A stretch of DNA of 25,840 nt from an uncultured Prevotella sp. (GCA_947304695.1 CAMZBS010000021.1:1-25840), one strand, 5' to 3'. Counted from the first letter of the stretch, positions 14,378-23,270 are shown. The notes: generated by a model not told the origin, from the letters alone. Program-made: numbers and translations.

Positions 14378-15715
14378 TCAGATGTCCGTCTTCCAAATGT
14401 TGTGGCGCACATAGGCACGATGGCCGTAGTTGGCCACCACCACAAAGCAGATGAGGGGCACGATGAAGGAGAAGTTGGTGGCTGCAATACCCAGGATGGT
14501 GACGTTGGCATCGATGATAATGGCCTGCAGCAACGGGAATACCGAACCGCCCAGGATGGCCATGATCAGACCGGCACCCGCAAACTTCACGTTGTCGCCC
14601 ACACCTCGCAGGGCAATGCCATAGATGGTGGGGAACATGAGCGACATGCAGGCCGACACACCCACCAAACAATAGACGCCATTGCGGTCGGGGAACAGGA
14701 TAACGCCAAGTACGAAGCCAATGGCGGCAATGGCCAGGATGCTCAGCAACCGGCCAGGCTGGATGTACTTCAGGAAGAAGGTACAGATGAAACGGCTCAC
14801 GGTGAAGAACACCATGGCGTAGATGTTGTACTTCTGCGACAGGATCTCGGCTGCCTTCTCCTCCATTCCCTCGGCCATGAACACACGCGTGCCGTATTGG
14901 ATAATGTAAGTCCAGCAGGCCACCTGCGCACCCACATAGAAGAACTGGGCTATCACGCCCTCACGGTAGTTCTTGATGGTCATCAGCTCACGCATGGACT
15001 CTATCAGCCCCTTGCGCGACTGCACATCGCCGTCCATGGGCATCTTGCGCAGACGGATGAGCACCAGCAGTATCACGCAGATCAGGCCGATGAGGATGTA
15101 GGGCTGGATGAGGATGTTCAGGTCGTGGTCTTTCAGCGCATTGAACTGCGGAAGCGAGAGCGTCTCGCGCTGGGCCGTGGTCATCGGACTCATGCGGGCC
15201 TGCACCAGGTCTTTGGCCATGAGCATGCCCAGCAGGGCACCAATGGGGTTGAAGGCCTGCGCCAAGTTCAGTCGCTGCGTGGCGGTTTCCTCCGTTCCCA
15301 TGCAATAGATGTAAGGGTTACAGCTCGTTTCCAGGAACGACAGGCCGCAGGTCATGATGAAGTAGCCCAGCAGGAACGGGTAGTAATAGCCGATGAGCCG
15401 GGCAGGGATGAACATGAGCGCACCCACGGCAAAGAGCGACAGCCCCAGCATCACACCAGCCTTGTAGCTCTTGCGCTGGATGAAAAGGGCGGCGGGAAAG
15501 GCCATGGCAAAGTAACCCAGGTAGTAGGCCACCTGCACAAACGAGCCTTCGGTCACACCCATTCGGAAGATCTTCGAGAAAGCTTTCACCAGCGGTCCTG
15601 TCATGTCGTTGGAGAATCCCCACATGGCAAAACAGCAGGTAATCAGGATGAAAGGCACCAGAAAGCTCTGGCCGTTCTTTGTCAGTATCTCGTCGGCATT
15701 AAACTTGAATTTCAT
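14378..15715 (-). CDS. fucP: L-fucose:H+ symporter of the major facilitator superfamily
   Basis: This is a 445-residue membrane protein of FucP type with about 12 hydrophobic segments. The family signature in helix 1, CCFAMWGFSNDMTGPLV, contains D37. SFLETSCNPY in helix 4 contains E129. These match the two acidic residues known to be needed for proton-coupled fucose transport in E. coli FucP. The start at 15715 (MKFKFNADEI) is chosen because the longer reading from 15760 begins inside a TATATTTG promoter box. It is divergent from fkp with a 114-bp shared region, so the two likely supply L-fucose for salvage. Related sugars such as L-galactose or arabinose cannot be excluded as substrates. Confidence 0.9.
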   Translation of the reverse strand: MKFKFNADEILTKNGQSFLVPFILITCCFAMWGFSNDMTGPLVKAFSKIFRMGVTEGSFVQVAYYLGYFAMAFPAALFIQRKSYKAGVMLGLSLFAVGALMFIPARLIGYYYPFLLGYFIMTCGLSFLETSCNPYIYCMGTEETATQRLNLAQAFNPIGALLGMLMAKDLVQARMSPMTTAQRETLSLPQFNALKDHDLNILIQPYILIGLICVILLVLIRLRKMPMDGDVQSRKGLIESMRELMTIKNYREGVIAQFFYVGAQVACWTYIIQYGTRVFMAEGMEEKAAEILSQKYNIYAMVFFTVSRFICTFFLKYIQPGRLLSILAIAAIGFVLGVILFPDRNGVYCLVGVSACMSLMFPTIYGIALRGVGDNVKFAGAGLIMAILGGSVFPLLQAIIIDANVTILGIAATNFSFIVPLICFVVVANYGHRAYVRHNIWKTDI

Positions 15716-15749
15716 TTCAGGCAGATTGTTAATGGGTAGAATTTGGCCG

Positions 15750-15757
15750 CAAATATA
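15750..15757 (-). promoter_or_regulatory. -7 promoter box of fucP
   Basis: TATATTTG on the minus strand fits TAnnTTTG. The predicted start is near 15743 with a leader of about 28 nt. No TTG was found at the expected -33 distance and no GACC pair is present, so fucP does not appear to share the putative glycan-cluster operator. Confidence 0.6.
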
Positions 15758-15799
15758 CAATAAATTCTTCAGAAAGCATCCGTTTTAAACAGATTTTAT

Positions 15800-15807
15800 T
15801 AATTTTG
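15800..15807 (+). promoter_or_regulatory. -7 promoter box of fkp
   Basis: TAATTTTG on the plus strand fits TAnnTTTG, with the ATG 22 nt after the box. No clear -33 element is present. Confidence 0.6.
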
Positions 15808-15829
15808 CACCATAAAAAGACCTTTAACG

Positions 15830-18433
15830 ATGAAGAAACTGCTATCACTACCGCCCAATCTGGTGCGCAAGGGCACCAGCGGCAAGACCATATTCCATGA
15901 CATTACGGGACTGTCGGAAGACGAATATTTCTGCACCTGTGACCCCACAGGACAGCGCATTGGCAGTGGCGGAGGAACCGCCTGGCTGCTACAGCAGGCC
16001 ATGAAGGAGGAAGCCACAAACGGCTCACTGGCCGACTGGCTGGCCAGCGAGAAGCGCATTCTGCTCCATGCCGGGGGACAGAGCCGACGGTTGCCCGGCT
16101 ATGCCACGTCGGGCAAGATCCTGACACCCGTACCCGTGATGCGATGGGAGCGCGGACAGCGGCTGTCGCAAGACCTGCTGTCGCTACAGCTGCCACTCTA
16201 CGAGCGGCTCATGGAAGCAGCACCCGAAGGACTTCACACCATGGTGGTCAGCGGCGACGTGCTCATACGTGCCGCCCTGTCGCTGCCCCCCATCCCCGAT
16301 GCCGACGTGGTGTGCTTCGGCCTGTGGCTCGATGCCTCCGTGGCCCGCAACCACGGCGTGTTCGTGAGCGACCAGCGCACACCCCACATCCTGAAGCAGA
16401 TGCTACAGAAGCCCTCGGTGGAACAGCTCAACGCCCTGAGCCGACAGCACTACTACCTGACCGACATCGGCGTGTGGCTACTCAGCGACAGGGCCGTGCA
16501 GCTGCTCATGAAGAGGTGTGAGGGCACAGACATTCCCCGGTTCTACGACCTGTACTCCGACTTCGGCCGCTCACTGGGCACCCATCCCGCCATCGACGAC
16601 CCCGAACTGCAGCAGCTCTCCGTGGCCATCCTGCCGTTGCCAGGCGGTGAGTTCTATCATTTCGGCACCAGCCACGACCTGATTGCATCGACCCTGCGGC
16701 TGCAACACCGCGTGAGCGACCAGCGCGAGATCATGCACCACGACCGCAAGCCACACCCCAGCATCTTCGTCCAGAACGCCATCACGGAGATTGCATTCAC
16801 TACCGACAACACCAACATCTGGATTGAGAACAGCCATGTGGGGCCCCACTGGCAGCTGTCGCACGACAACATCGTGACAGGTGTGCCCGAAAACGACTGG
16901 CACATCAAGCTGGAGCCAGGTGAATGTATCGACGTGGTGCCCGTGGGCGACAGTGACTATGAGGTGCGCCGCTACCACATTGACGACAGCGTGGACAGTC
17001 TCGACATGCAGGAGCGTGCCAACCTGACCCGCCTCTTTGCCCAGCGGCAGGCTTTCCGCAACCGCAACTGGCCACAGCTGGCCCGCAACTGGGAGCACAG
17101 CGTGTTCTACCAGCTGGACCTGGACGATGCCGCACGCCAGTTCCGTGAGCACCACCTGCCCATGCCCGACCCGCTGCCCGCCGACGCACCACTCGTCACC
17201 CGCATCCACGACGCCATGTTCCGGGGCGAGAGCGACGTGGCTTTCAGCCTGCTACGCGACGGACTCTGCCAAAGCGTTGACCAAGCCGACAACAAGCCAA
17301 CGGCCTGCAGGCTCAACGTGTGTCACGACCAGATTGTGTGGGCACGCAGTCCGGTGCGCATCGACATAGCAGGCGGATGGACCGACACCCCACCCTACTG
17401 CCTGCTGGAAGGCGGCAACGTGGTGAACCTGGCCATCGAACTCAACGGACAGCCACCCCTGCAGACCTACGTCAAACCCGCCCGCGAGCCGCACATCATC
17501 CTGCGCAGCATCGACATGGGAGCCAGAGAGACCATCGAGACCTGGGAACAGCTGGCCGAGTATGACAAAGTGGGATCGCCCTTCTCCATACCCAAGGCTG
17601 CACTTGCGCTGGCAGGCTTCCTGCCACGCTTCTCAAGTGAGCGTTACACCTCGCTGCGCCAGCAACTGGAAGACTTCGGCAGCGGAATAGAACTCACGCT
17701 GCTCTCGGCCATTCCCGCAGGCAGCGGACTGGGCACCAGCTCCATCCTGGCCTCGACGGTGCTGGCCGCGCTGAGCGACTTCTGCGGACTGGGATGGGAC
17801 AAGAGCGAGATAGGACGCCACACGCTGGTGCTGGAACAGCTGCTCACCACGGGAGGCGGATGGCAGGATCAGTTCGGTGGAGTGCTGGGGGGCGTGAAGC
17901 TGCTGCAGACACAGCGCGGCTTCAATCAGACACCTGTGGTGCGCTGGCTACCCACCGACCTCTACACACAGCCTGAGTATGCAGCCTGCCACCTATTATA
18001 TTATACAGGCATCACGCGAACGGCCAAGCACATCCTGGCCGAGATTGTGCGCCGCATGTTCCTCAACCAGGGCCAGCAGCTCAGTCTGCTCCGCCAGATG
18101 CGGCAGCATGCCCTCGAAATGTATGAGGCCATTCAGCGGCAGGACTTCAGTCAGATGGGACTGATGGTACGCAAGACATGGCAGCAGAACCAGCTGCTGG
18201 ACAGCGGCACCAACCCGCCCGAAGTGCAACGACTGACGCAACTTGTAGACGACCTCTGCCTGGGCTACAAACTGCCTGGAGCCGGAGGAGGCGGCTATCT
18301 CTACATGGTGGCCAAAGACCCCGATGCCGCCGTGCGCATCAAGCGCATACTGGACGAGAACCGCCAGAACACCAACGCCCGCTTCGTCGACATGACGCTC
18401 AGCGCAAAGGGACTGCAGGTGAGCCGCAGTTAG
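15830..18433 (+). CDS. fkp: Bifunctional L-fucokinase / GDP-L-fucose pyrophosphorylase
   Basis: This 867-residue cytosolic enzyme phosphorylates L-fucose with ATP and then joins fucose-1-phosphate to GTP, giving GDP-L-fucose for surface glycans and glycoproteins. The N-terminal pyrophosphorylase part has GSGGGTAWLL (about 44-53) and the nucleotide-binding loop HAGGQSRRLPGYATSGK (about 80-96). A central beta-helix-like part follows. The C-terminal GHMP kinase (about 500-867) has SPVRIDIAGGWTDTPPYC, SAIPAGSGLGTSS (ATP loop), GGWQDQFGG and KLPGAGGGGYLYM. It is somewhat shorter than the Bacteroides fragilis enzyme (949 residues). It is divergent from the fucose permease gene, which fits salvage of external fucose. 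No fucose catabolic genes (fucI, fucK, fucA) are next to it, so the role is probably glycosylation, not growth on fucose. It ends 3 bp from the convergent DUF4249 gene. Confidence 0.95.
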   Translation: MKKLLSLPPNLVRKGTSGKTIFHDITGLSEDEYFCTCDPTGQRIGSGGGTAWLLQQAMKEEATNGSLADWLASEKRILLHAGGQSRRLPGYATSGKILTPVPVMRWERGQRLSQDLLSLQLPLYERLMEAAPEGLHTMVVSGDVLIRAALSLPPIPDADVVCFGLWLDASVARNHGVFVSDQRTPHILKQMLQKPSVEQLNALSRQHYYLTDIGVWLLSDRAVQLLMKRCEGTDIPRFYDLYSDFGRSLGTHPAIDDPELQQLSVAILPLPGGEFYHFGTSHDLIASTLRLQHRVSDQREIMHHDRKPHPSIFVQNAITEIAFTTDNTNIWIENSHVGPHWQLSHDNIVTGVPENDWHIKLEPGECIDVVPVGDSDYEVRRYHIDDSVDSLDMQERANLTRLFAQRQAFRNRNWPQLARNWEHSVFYQLDLDDAARQFREHHLPMPDPLPADAPLVTRIHDAMFRGESDVAFSLLRDGLCQSVDQADNKPTACRLNVCHDQIVWARSPVRIDIAGGWTDTPPYCLLEGGNVVNLAIELNGQPPLQTYVKPAREPHIILRSIDMGARETIETWEQLAEYDKVGSPFSIPKAALALAGFLPRFSSERYTSLRQQLEDFGSGIELTLLSAIPAGSGLGTSSILASTVLAALSDFCGLGWDKSEIGRHTLVLEQLLTTGGGWQDQFGGVLGGVKLLQTQRGFNQTPVVRWLPTDLYTQPEYAACHLLYYTGITRTAKHILAEIVRRMFLNQGQQLSLLRQMRQHALEMYEAIQRQDFSQMGLMVRKTWQQNQLLDSGTNPPEVQRLTQLVDDLCLGYKLPGAGGGGYLYMVAKDPDAAVRIKRILDENRQNTNARFVDMTLSAKGLQVSRS

Positions 18434-18436
18434 ACA

Positions 18437-19297
18437 CTACTTCCGCACAGAATTGCGGATGACAATATGGTCTGTGATTGAGCCATAGCCGCACCAGTAT
18501 CCATAGCCGCCACGGATGTTGGACTCCATGTCTGTCGATGTTGAGAGAAACATGTTGCCGGAAAGCGACAGCGTCTTGGTGTAGCTGTCCCACACGCGGA
18601 ACGACATCTCGTCAATACAGGCCAACTTCACGGAAACAACATCGGTCAACGTGAAATACGGCGAGTATTCGTCCTGCTTCAGCTCATGGCCCCTGTAGAC
18701 CGTCATCTCCGTTTCACTATCCAGCAAGGCATCGTCAAGCGTACCCAGATAGGAGGCCAGATATTGCTTAGTCTCCGTGCCCACACGGGTAAAGAACTGG
18801 TAGTAGTTCTTCTCCTTGGGATTGTCCCTGAACCTTGCCCTGATCTGGAACAGCGTGTCGGAACCGGCACAGCGTTCTACCGAGAACGCACAATGGTCAG
18901 GAGCCGAAGGTATCGTGGTCGTTGCCGTGGCGTAATAATCCCTGTATTCCACCGTCAATTGATACTGCTTTCCTGCCTTGCCCCGCATCCAGCTGGTTGT
19001 GTAGATGTAAGGAGGGAAGTAGCCTTTGTCGTATTTCCCGGTCAATATCACGCTGCGCGTTCCATCACTCACGGTGACCTTTGCCCATCGCAGAACGTAG
19101 TTGCTCAGGTCGTCCACGTCACGATATTCCGTGGAAACAGGCAGGGAGCGCGTCAGCATGACGACGGGGAATCCGCCATCCTCAATCCATCCCTCAACAA
19201 CCAGTTGGGGCTGTTCTTCGCTTTGCAGCTCAAAGTCATCATGGCATGCTGCAAGAATCATGACCGAAAGAAGAAAGACAATATATTTCCGCATCAT
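18437..19297 (-). CDS. DUF4249-family lipoprotein, partner of the TonB-dependent receptor
   Basis: This 286-residue lipoprotein has the signal peptide MMRKYIVFLLSVMILAAC; Cys18 would be lipidated and is followed by acidic residues (HDDFE). The mature part starts with LVVEGWIEDGG, a typical DUF4249 opening, and continues as a mostly beta domain. DUF4249 proteins are regularly encoded directly after small TonB-dependent receptors in Bacteroidota; their ligand is unknown. Here the ATG is 2 bp after the receptor's stop codon, so the two are co-translated from one mRNA. Two adjacent ATGs (19297 and 19294) are possible starts. The substrate of the pair cannot be deduced. Confidence 0.88.
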   Translation of the reverse strand: MMRKYIVFLLSVMILAACHDDFELQSEEQPQLVVEGWIEDGGFPVVMLTRSLPVSTEYRDVDDLSNYVLRWAKVTVSDGTRSVILTGKYDKGYFPPYIYTTSWMRGKAGKQYQLTVEYRDYYATATTTIPSAPDHCAFSVERCAGSDTLFQIRARFRDNPKEKNYYQFFTRVGTETKQYLASYLGTLDDALLDSETEMTVYRGHELKQDEYSPYFTLTDVVSVKLACIDEMSFRVWDSYTKTLSLSGNMFLSTSTDMESNIRGGYGYWCGYGSITDHIVIRNSVRK

Positions 19298-19299
19298 AT

Positions 19300-21321
19300 T
19301 CAGAATTTGTAATGGTAGCTGAGCGACGGCAGCGCGTGGAGGACAAAGGTGACGGGACGATAGACAAACGAGCCGTCGTCGCGCGTCTTCAGATAATAGA
19401 ACAGCTCATTGTTGCGACTGGTTACGTTATACAAGGAGAAGTTCACACCATGCTGCGACTCCCTGCCCCACCTGTAGTTGACCGACAAGTCAAGCCTAAA
19501 GTACGGATGCAGACGGGCTGCATTATACACGCCGTATTTGATGATGAGATTGTCGTTCAGGAGAAACAGCGACTTTGCAGCGGTAAACGGAGTGCCGGAC
19601 GCAGCGACAAGCGTTCCCCCAAAGTTCCAGTGCCTGCCAAGGCTGTACGTTGCCACGGCATTCAGTTCGTGCGGACGTTCATGGCTTGCGGGATAGGACT
19701 TCCTGCGGCCAGTGCCATCGAAAGAACGCCGGGCGTGCGTATAGGTGTAGCTCAGCCATCCCGTCAACGGTCCCGAACACTTGTTCAGCATCAGACTGAA
19801 GCCATAGTTTTCGCCTTTGCCGTGCATCAGGGAACCGTGAATGTCATAGACAGTGTTCAGATAGTCAAACAACGACCCTTTGTAGCCCAACTGATGATAA
19901 AGGCGACGGTAGAACACGTCGACCGACACCCTGAATCTGCGGTTGAACAGGTAGCTGCTTCCGCTTGCGATAATCTCATGGGCATACTGCGGCTTAAAGT
20001 CCTCGCTGGCCGAGATCCAGAACTCAGTAGGCAGGCCAGAATCGGAGAAACCCGTCTGGAACAGGTACTGGTGGCGGAGGGCGTATGTGGCAGAGAACTG
20101 CAGGGTGTGGTTGTCGTAGAGCAATCGCACCGAGGGGTCTAAGGCCCAGTAAGCCGTATGTCCCTTCCTGAACAGGCTTCCACGCACACCACCCAGCAGG
20201 CTAAGGTTGTCGGCAAGCGGACAGGTGTAGTTGCCGTAGACGGAGGCTTCAAGGGAGCGCATGGGCGGGGTATTACCGTCGGTCACGTTGAAATCGCCCT
20301 CATGTTCCAGCGACTGGGGGCGTATGTCGTGCCATGCAGCCTCAACTCCTGCATTCCAGCAGTTCCATACAACATCGCTTTTCAGGCCGTAGTCCGTGAT
20401 GCCCGATGGCAGACGGAAGAACATATCCTCCATCTCAAGGCTGAACCGGTTCCTGTAGGCCGTGACATAGGCCGTGGTCTTGAGCGACAAGTCACCCCTG
20501 TCATACATCCAATGTGCAGCCCCCATCACGTTTCCCCATCGTGCCTTCATGTCGGCCAGATAATTGCCTTCCGAAAAGCCTGCGTCGTCATGGCCATAGT
20601 AGAAGTCGGCCAGAAATGTATGGCAGCTGTTCAGGCGGTGTACAAGCGACACGTTGACATCGCAGAAGGCATAGTTCACCTGCTGTCCGTCGGCCTCCAG
20701 CCATTTGCTGTAGAGCCAGTTGATGTAAGAACCCCTTAACGAGGCGGTGAGCGATGTGCGCGAGCTGAGCGGCAGGCACAGCGTTCCCTGGGAAGAGATG
20801 AGTCCTAACGACAGCGTACCGCTTGCGCTGTCGGGCACTTCAAAGGCATGATGCATTTCCAGCTGTCCGCCCAGACGGTTGGGCGAAGCGGACGACACCA
20901 GTCCTTTGGCGACAGACATGGAAGGGAAGTGTGACGAGTTGAAAGTGGAGAAGAACCCCAGCAGGTGGTTGACATTGTAGATGGGAACGCCCTCAATGAA
21001 GATGGCATTGTGCTGGTTGTCGCACCCCTCAATATTGATGCCGCTGCGATACTCGCTGTTGGTCTGTATGCCTGGCAGCATCTGGGCATAATGCATGGGG
21101 TCGGCATTGCCCAATATCTGTGGCAACAGGCTCATGTTGCCCATGTCCCACAACGTCACACCATCGACATAAGCCTTGACAGGCGACCTGTAACGGTAGC
21201 CCTTCACGGTGATGCTGTCAAGCGAAAGGCTCCATGTACTTTCATCTTCTTGCGCGCGGGCAGATGATGAAAGTACACAGAACAGGAATAAGAGTATGCA
21301 ATAGCGACCGTTTCTCCCCAT
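19300..21321 (-). CDS. TonB-dependent outer-membrane receptor (DUF4249-associated type)
   Basis: This 673-residue outer-membrane protein has a signal peptide at about 1-23 (GRYCILLFLFCVLSSSARAQ), then a possible TonB box (DSITVKG) and a plug domain at about 50-140. The plug includes QMLPGIQTNSEYRSGINIEG and NAIFIEGVPIYNVNHLLG. The remainder is a predicted beta-barrel ending in aromatic YHYKF. It lacks the N-terminal carboxypeptidase-like domain of SusC proteins and is about 300 residues shorter than they are, and no SusD gene is nearby, so it is not a classical polysaccharide-utilisation transporter. It sits between a lipoprotein gene (9-bp gap upstream) and the DUF4249 gene (2-bp gap downstream) in one operon. 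The ligand may be a metal complex, peptide or small glycan, but is unknown. Confidence 0.9.
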   Translation of the reverse strand: MGRNGRYCILLFLFCVLSSSARAQEDESTWSLSLDSITVKGYRYRSPVKAYVDGVTLWDMGNMSLLPQILGNADPMHYAQMLPGIQTNSEYRSGINIEGCDNQHNAIFIEGVPIYNVNHLLGFFSTFNSSHFPSMSVAKGLVSSASPNRLGGQLEMHHAFEVPDSASGTLSLGLISSQGTLCLPLSSRTSLTASLRGSYINWLYSKWLEADGQQVNYAFCDVNVSLVHRLNSCHTFLADFYYGHDDAGFSEGNYLADMKARWGNVMGAAHWMYDRGDLSLKTTAYVTAYRNRFSLEMEDMFFRLPSGITDYGLKSDVVWNCWNAGVEAAWHDIRPQSLEHEGDFNVTDGNTPPMRSLEASVYGNYTCPLADNLSLLGGVRGSLFRKGHTAYWALDPSVRLLYDNHTLQFSATYALRHQYLFQTGFSDSGLPTEFWISASEDFKPQYAHEIIASGSSYLFNRRFRVSVDVFYRRLYHQLGYKGSLFDYLNTVYDIHGSLMHGKGENYGFSLMLNKCSGPLTGWLSYTYTHARRSFDGTGRRKSYPASHERPHELNAVATYSLGRHWNFGGTLVAASGTPFTAAKSLFLLNDNLIIKYGVYNAARLHPYFRLDLSVNYRWGRESQHGVNFSLYNVTSRNNELFYYLKTRDDGSFVYRPVTFVLHALPSLSYHYKF

Positions 21322-21330
21322 CAGTGAGAA

Positions 21331-22770
21331 TTACCAGTCTATGCGCTCGTCCACGAGGTCAGCATACTTGTTGGCCAGGTCTTTGAAACTCTCGATGACC
21401 GTCTTGAACTCCTTCTCGTTGAAGAATGCCTCCAACGTGCTGTAGGTGCTGCCGTCGTAGAAATAAATGATCGGTTCTGCCTCCCAATAGGTGCGCCCGT
21501 CCCAGTTCTCCTCAGCAAACGACTCCAGCCTGATGGCTGCCTGCTTGACGTTCTTCCCGTCGTAGAACAGATTGATGTCGGCAAGGGAATTGGCCTGGTT
21601 GATGTACGACTTAAACGTGCTCTCGCTCGTCCTGTTGTCCTTGGCTGCATCCAGATAGTCAAGGTACTTGCGCACGTCGGCCAGCGAGCCCTTGATCTGA
21701 ACCTTGCCCAGGATGTCGAGCTTCACCTGGCAGTTCTTTCCGTTGATTTTGTCAAAGTCATAATCGTCGGTATCGAAATTCTTGGAACTGAACTCGCTGA
21801 CATTCACGGAAGGAACATCCTTTACGTTGCCCGACACATCCATCGTAAGAAGGGCCGTGCCGTTCTTGGTCATCGTGAAGGCAACCGACACGCTGGTGTT
21901 GGCAGTATAGACAACCTTCGACACGTTGAACTTATAGCCATTGTTCAGTTCAACCACAGCAGAAACGGTCAGGCTGTTCTTGCTGATATCGAACTCCTCA
22001 CTGGTGATGCTGCTCAGGTCTATTTTGACGGTGGTCTTAACAACCTGGCTTCCACCCTGTGTCAGCGTCACATCAATCTGCTCGGGAACGCCAATCGTGT
22101 ACTGGGTGCGGTCATAATATTTATTGTAAGTATAAGTATTCCCGCTTGAACTGTATTCGGAGTCTGTCCGGTGGTCGTCATTCAGCACGTGTACCTTCTT
22201 CACGTTTCCGCTTGTTTCCAGCTTGAGCACACACTGCTGGCCACGCTTGTCGGTGAAAATGAACTGCAGGTCATCTACGTCCGAGTAGACCCAGCGGCCA
22301 TTACGGGCCGTGAAATGACCCGTGAAGTTTGAAGCCAGCAGCAAGGCCTTGTAGTTCGTGTAGATGTAGTTGTATTTATAGGTGTAGCTGTCGTAAGTCT
22401 CTGACTTCTTGTCGGTAGTCTTTGTTCCAAGAGCCTCACGCGCAGCATCAAACGCATCCTCAACCCAGTCTTCCACATTGTCCCAGTCGTAATCCCTACC
22501 GTAGTTCTCTTCTACGAACATGGCCAGGTCGGCAATGTCGCGGAAATCGGAAGCAGGCATCTGGTCCATAAACTCAAGTGCCACCTGTTCAAGATACTCC
22601 TTCTGGTCAGCAGATGACATGGCATTGTCCTCTGTCGGCTCAACAGGCTTTTCGGGTGTTTCCGTGCCGCCCGCACTGTCATCATCGTCGTCGTCGCCAC
22701 AAGAAACAAAACCCACGCACACGATGGCAGCAAACAGATAGGCCATCAGTTTCAAATAATTCTTTTTCAT
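21331..22770 (-). CDS. Uncharacterised surface-type lipoprotein, first gene of the receptor operon
   Basis: I do not recognise the family. From the ATG at 22770 the protein has 479 residues, with a lipoprotein signal MKKNYLKLMAYLFAAIVCVG ending in FVSC; Cys24 would be lipidated. It is followed by GDDDDDD, an acidic stretch like the Bacteroidota signal for export to the cell surface, and a low-complexity linker rich in E, P and T. A helical acidic region (about 50-115) precedes a beta-rich middle part (about 140-330) with many Ser, Thr, Tyr and Val. The C-terminal part (about 360-479) is mixed. An in-frame ATG at 22779 and a GTG at 22803 also exist; the signal peptide length favours 22770. It precedes the receptor gene by 9 bp, so it may help bind or process the same ligand; this is inference. 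Confidence 0.8.
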   Translation of the reverse strand: MKKNYLKLMAYLFAAIVCVGFVSCGDDDDDDSAGGTETPEKPVEPTEDNAMSSADQKEYLEQVALEFMDQMPASDFRDIADLAMFVEENYGRDYDWDNVEDWVEDAFDAAREALGTKTTDKKSETYDSYTYKYNYIYTNYKALLLASNFTGHFTARNGRWVYSDVDDLQFIFTDKRGQQCVLKLETSGNVKKVHVLNDDHRTDSEYSSSGNTYTYNKYYDRTQYTIGVPEQIDVTLTQGGSQVVKTTVKIDLSSITSEEFDISKNSLTVSAVVELNNGYKFNVSKVVYTANTSVSVAFTMTKNGTALLTMDVSGNVKDVPSVNVSEFSSKNFDTDDYDFDKINGKNCQVKLDILGKVQIKGSLADVRKYLDYLDAAKDNRTSESTFKSYINQANSLADINLFYDGKNVKQAAIRLESFAEENWDGRTYWEAEPIIYFYDGSTYSTLEAFFNEKEFKTVIESFKDLANKYADLVDERIDW

Positions 22771-22828
22771 GATGTTCATTATAGTTTTGATGTTTAATTT
22801 CACTTGTTATTTCTGCCCCAAGCCGTTG

Positions 22829-22861
22829 CAAAGATAATGAAAAAAATGTTTATGTGTGCAA
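22829..22861 (-). promoter_or_regulatory. Promoter of the lipoprotein-receptor-DUF4249 operon
   Basis: A minus-strand TATCTTTG box (22836-22829) has a TTG at 22861-22859, with a 22-nt spacer. The predicted start is near 22822, giving a leader of about 50 nt before the ATG at 22770. Confidence 0.7.
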
Positions 22862-23038
22862 CTCTGAAGAGAAATTTTATGAAAAAAATGAGACCTGCGC
22901 TTCCAGCAACTTTCCAACCATATGTTTCATCAAAAAATGGTTCTGTATCAGTTGGGCAAGGGAGCCGTCTGATTTTCGTGACGCGAATCTGGCTGAGAAC
23001 CGCTTCGCGGTAAGCAAGTTGTCGTTCGGGGCGGAATT

Positions 23039-23062
23039 AGCGAGTTTTGGAGCATTTTGTAA
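23039..23062. repeat. 24-bp segment shared with 4213-4236
   Basis: It matches the other copy at 19 of 24 positions by hand alignment, with the same orientation relative to the adjacent array, which begins about 54 bp to the right. Confidence 0.6.
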
Positions 23063-23116
23063 GTTTCTGATTTTCAGCCGTCTTTAGAAAAGCTGTCTAC
23101 TGAACATGGGGCAATG

Positions 23117-23270
23117 GAGCCCTGGCAGCGAGACAACTGAGGCTCCGTTGTGGCATCATGGAGCCTCAGTTACACTGCAAAAGAGGCTTGATAGCCGCGC
23201 AACCAAGCCTCCGTTGCCCAGCAAAACGACAGGAGAAGGGGCCAAACAGAGGCCGAAGCCTGCCCAAAGA
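23117..23270. repeat. 22-bp-phased heptamer array B with two hairpins
   Basis: Heptamers start at 23117 (gagccct), 23139 (gaggctc), 23161 (gagcctc), 23183 (gaggctt), 23205 (aagcctc) and 23249 (gaggccg). The steps are 22, 22, 22, 22 and 44 bp, the same period as array A. Because orientation alternates, neighbours pair. The first hairpin is a perfect 12-bp inverted repeat, AACTGAGGCTCC (23135-23146) with GGAGCCTCAGTT (23160-23171). The second is an 8-bp one, GAGGCTTG (23183-23190) with CAAGCCTC (23204-23211). Both have 13-nt loops. Confidence 0.8.

Noticed and set aside
14402..15739. Plus-strand open frame of 445 codons rich in His and Gln
   Set aside because: It mirrors the fucP gene, which has clear family motifs, and its composition is typical of an antisense shadow.
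15716..15760. Longer start for fucP at 15760
   Set aside because: It would begin within the TATATTTG promoter box, and the added residues do not resemble the FucP N-terminus.
19300..22770. SusC/SusD-type polysaccharide utilisation pair
   Set aside because: The receptor is short, lacks the carboxypeptidase-like N-terminal domain, and its partner is DUF4249, not SusD.
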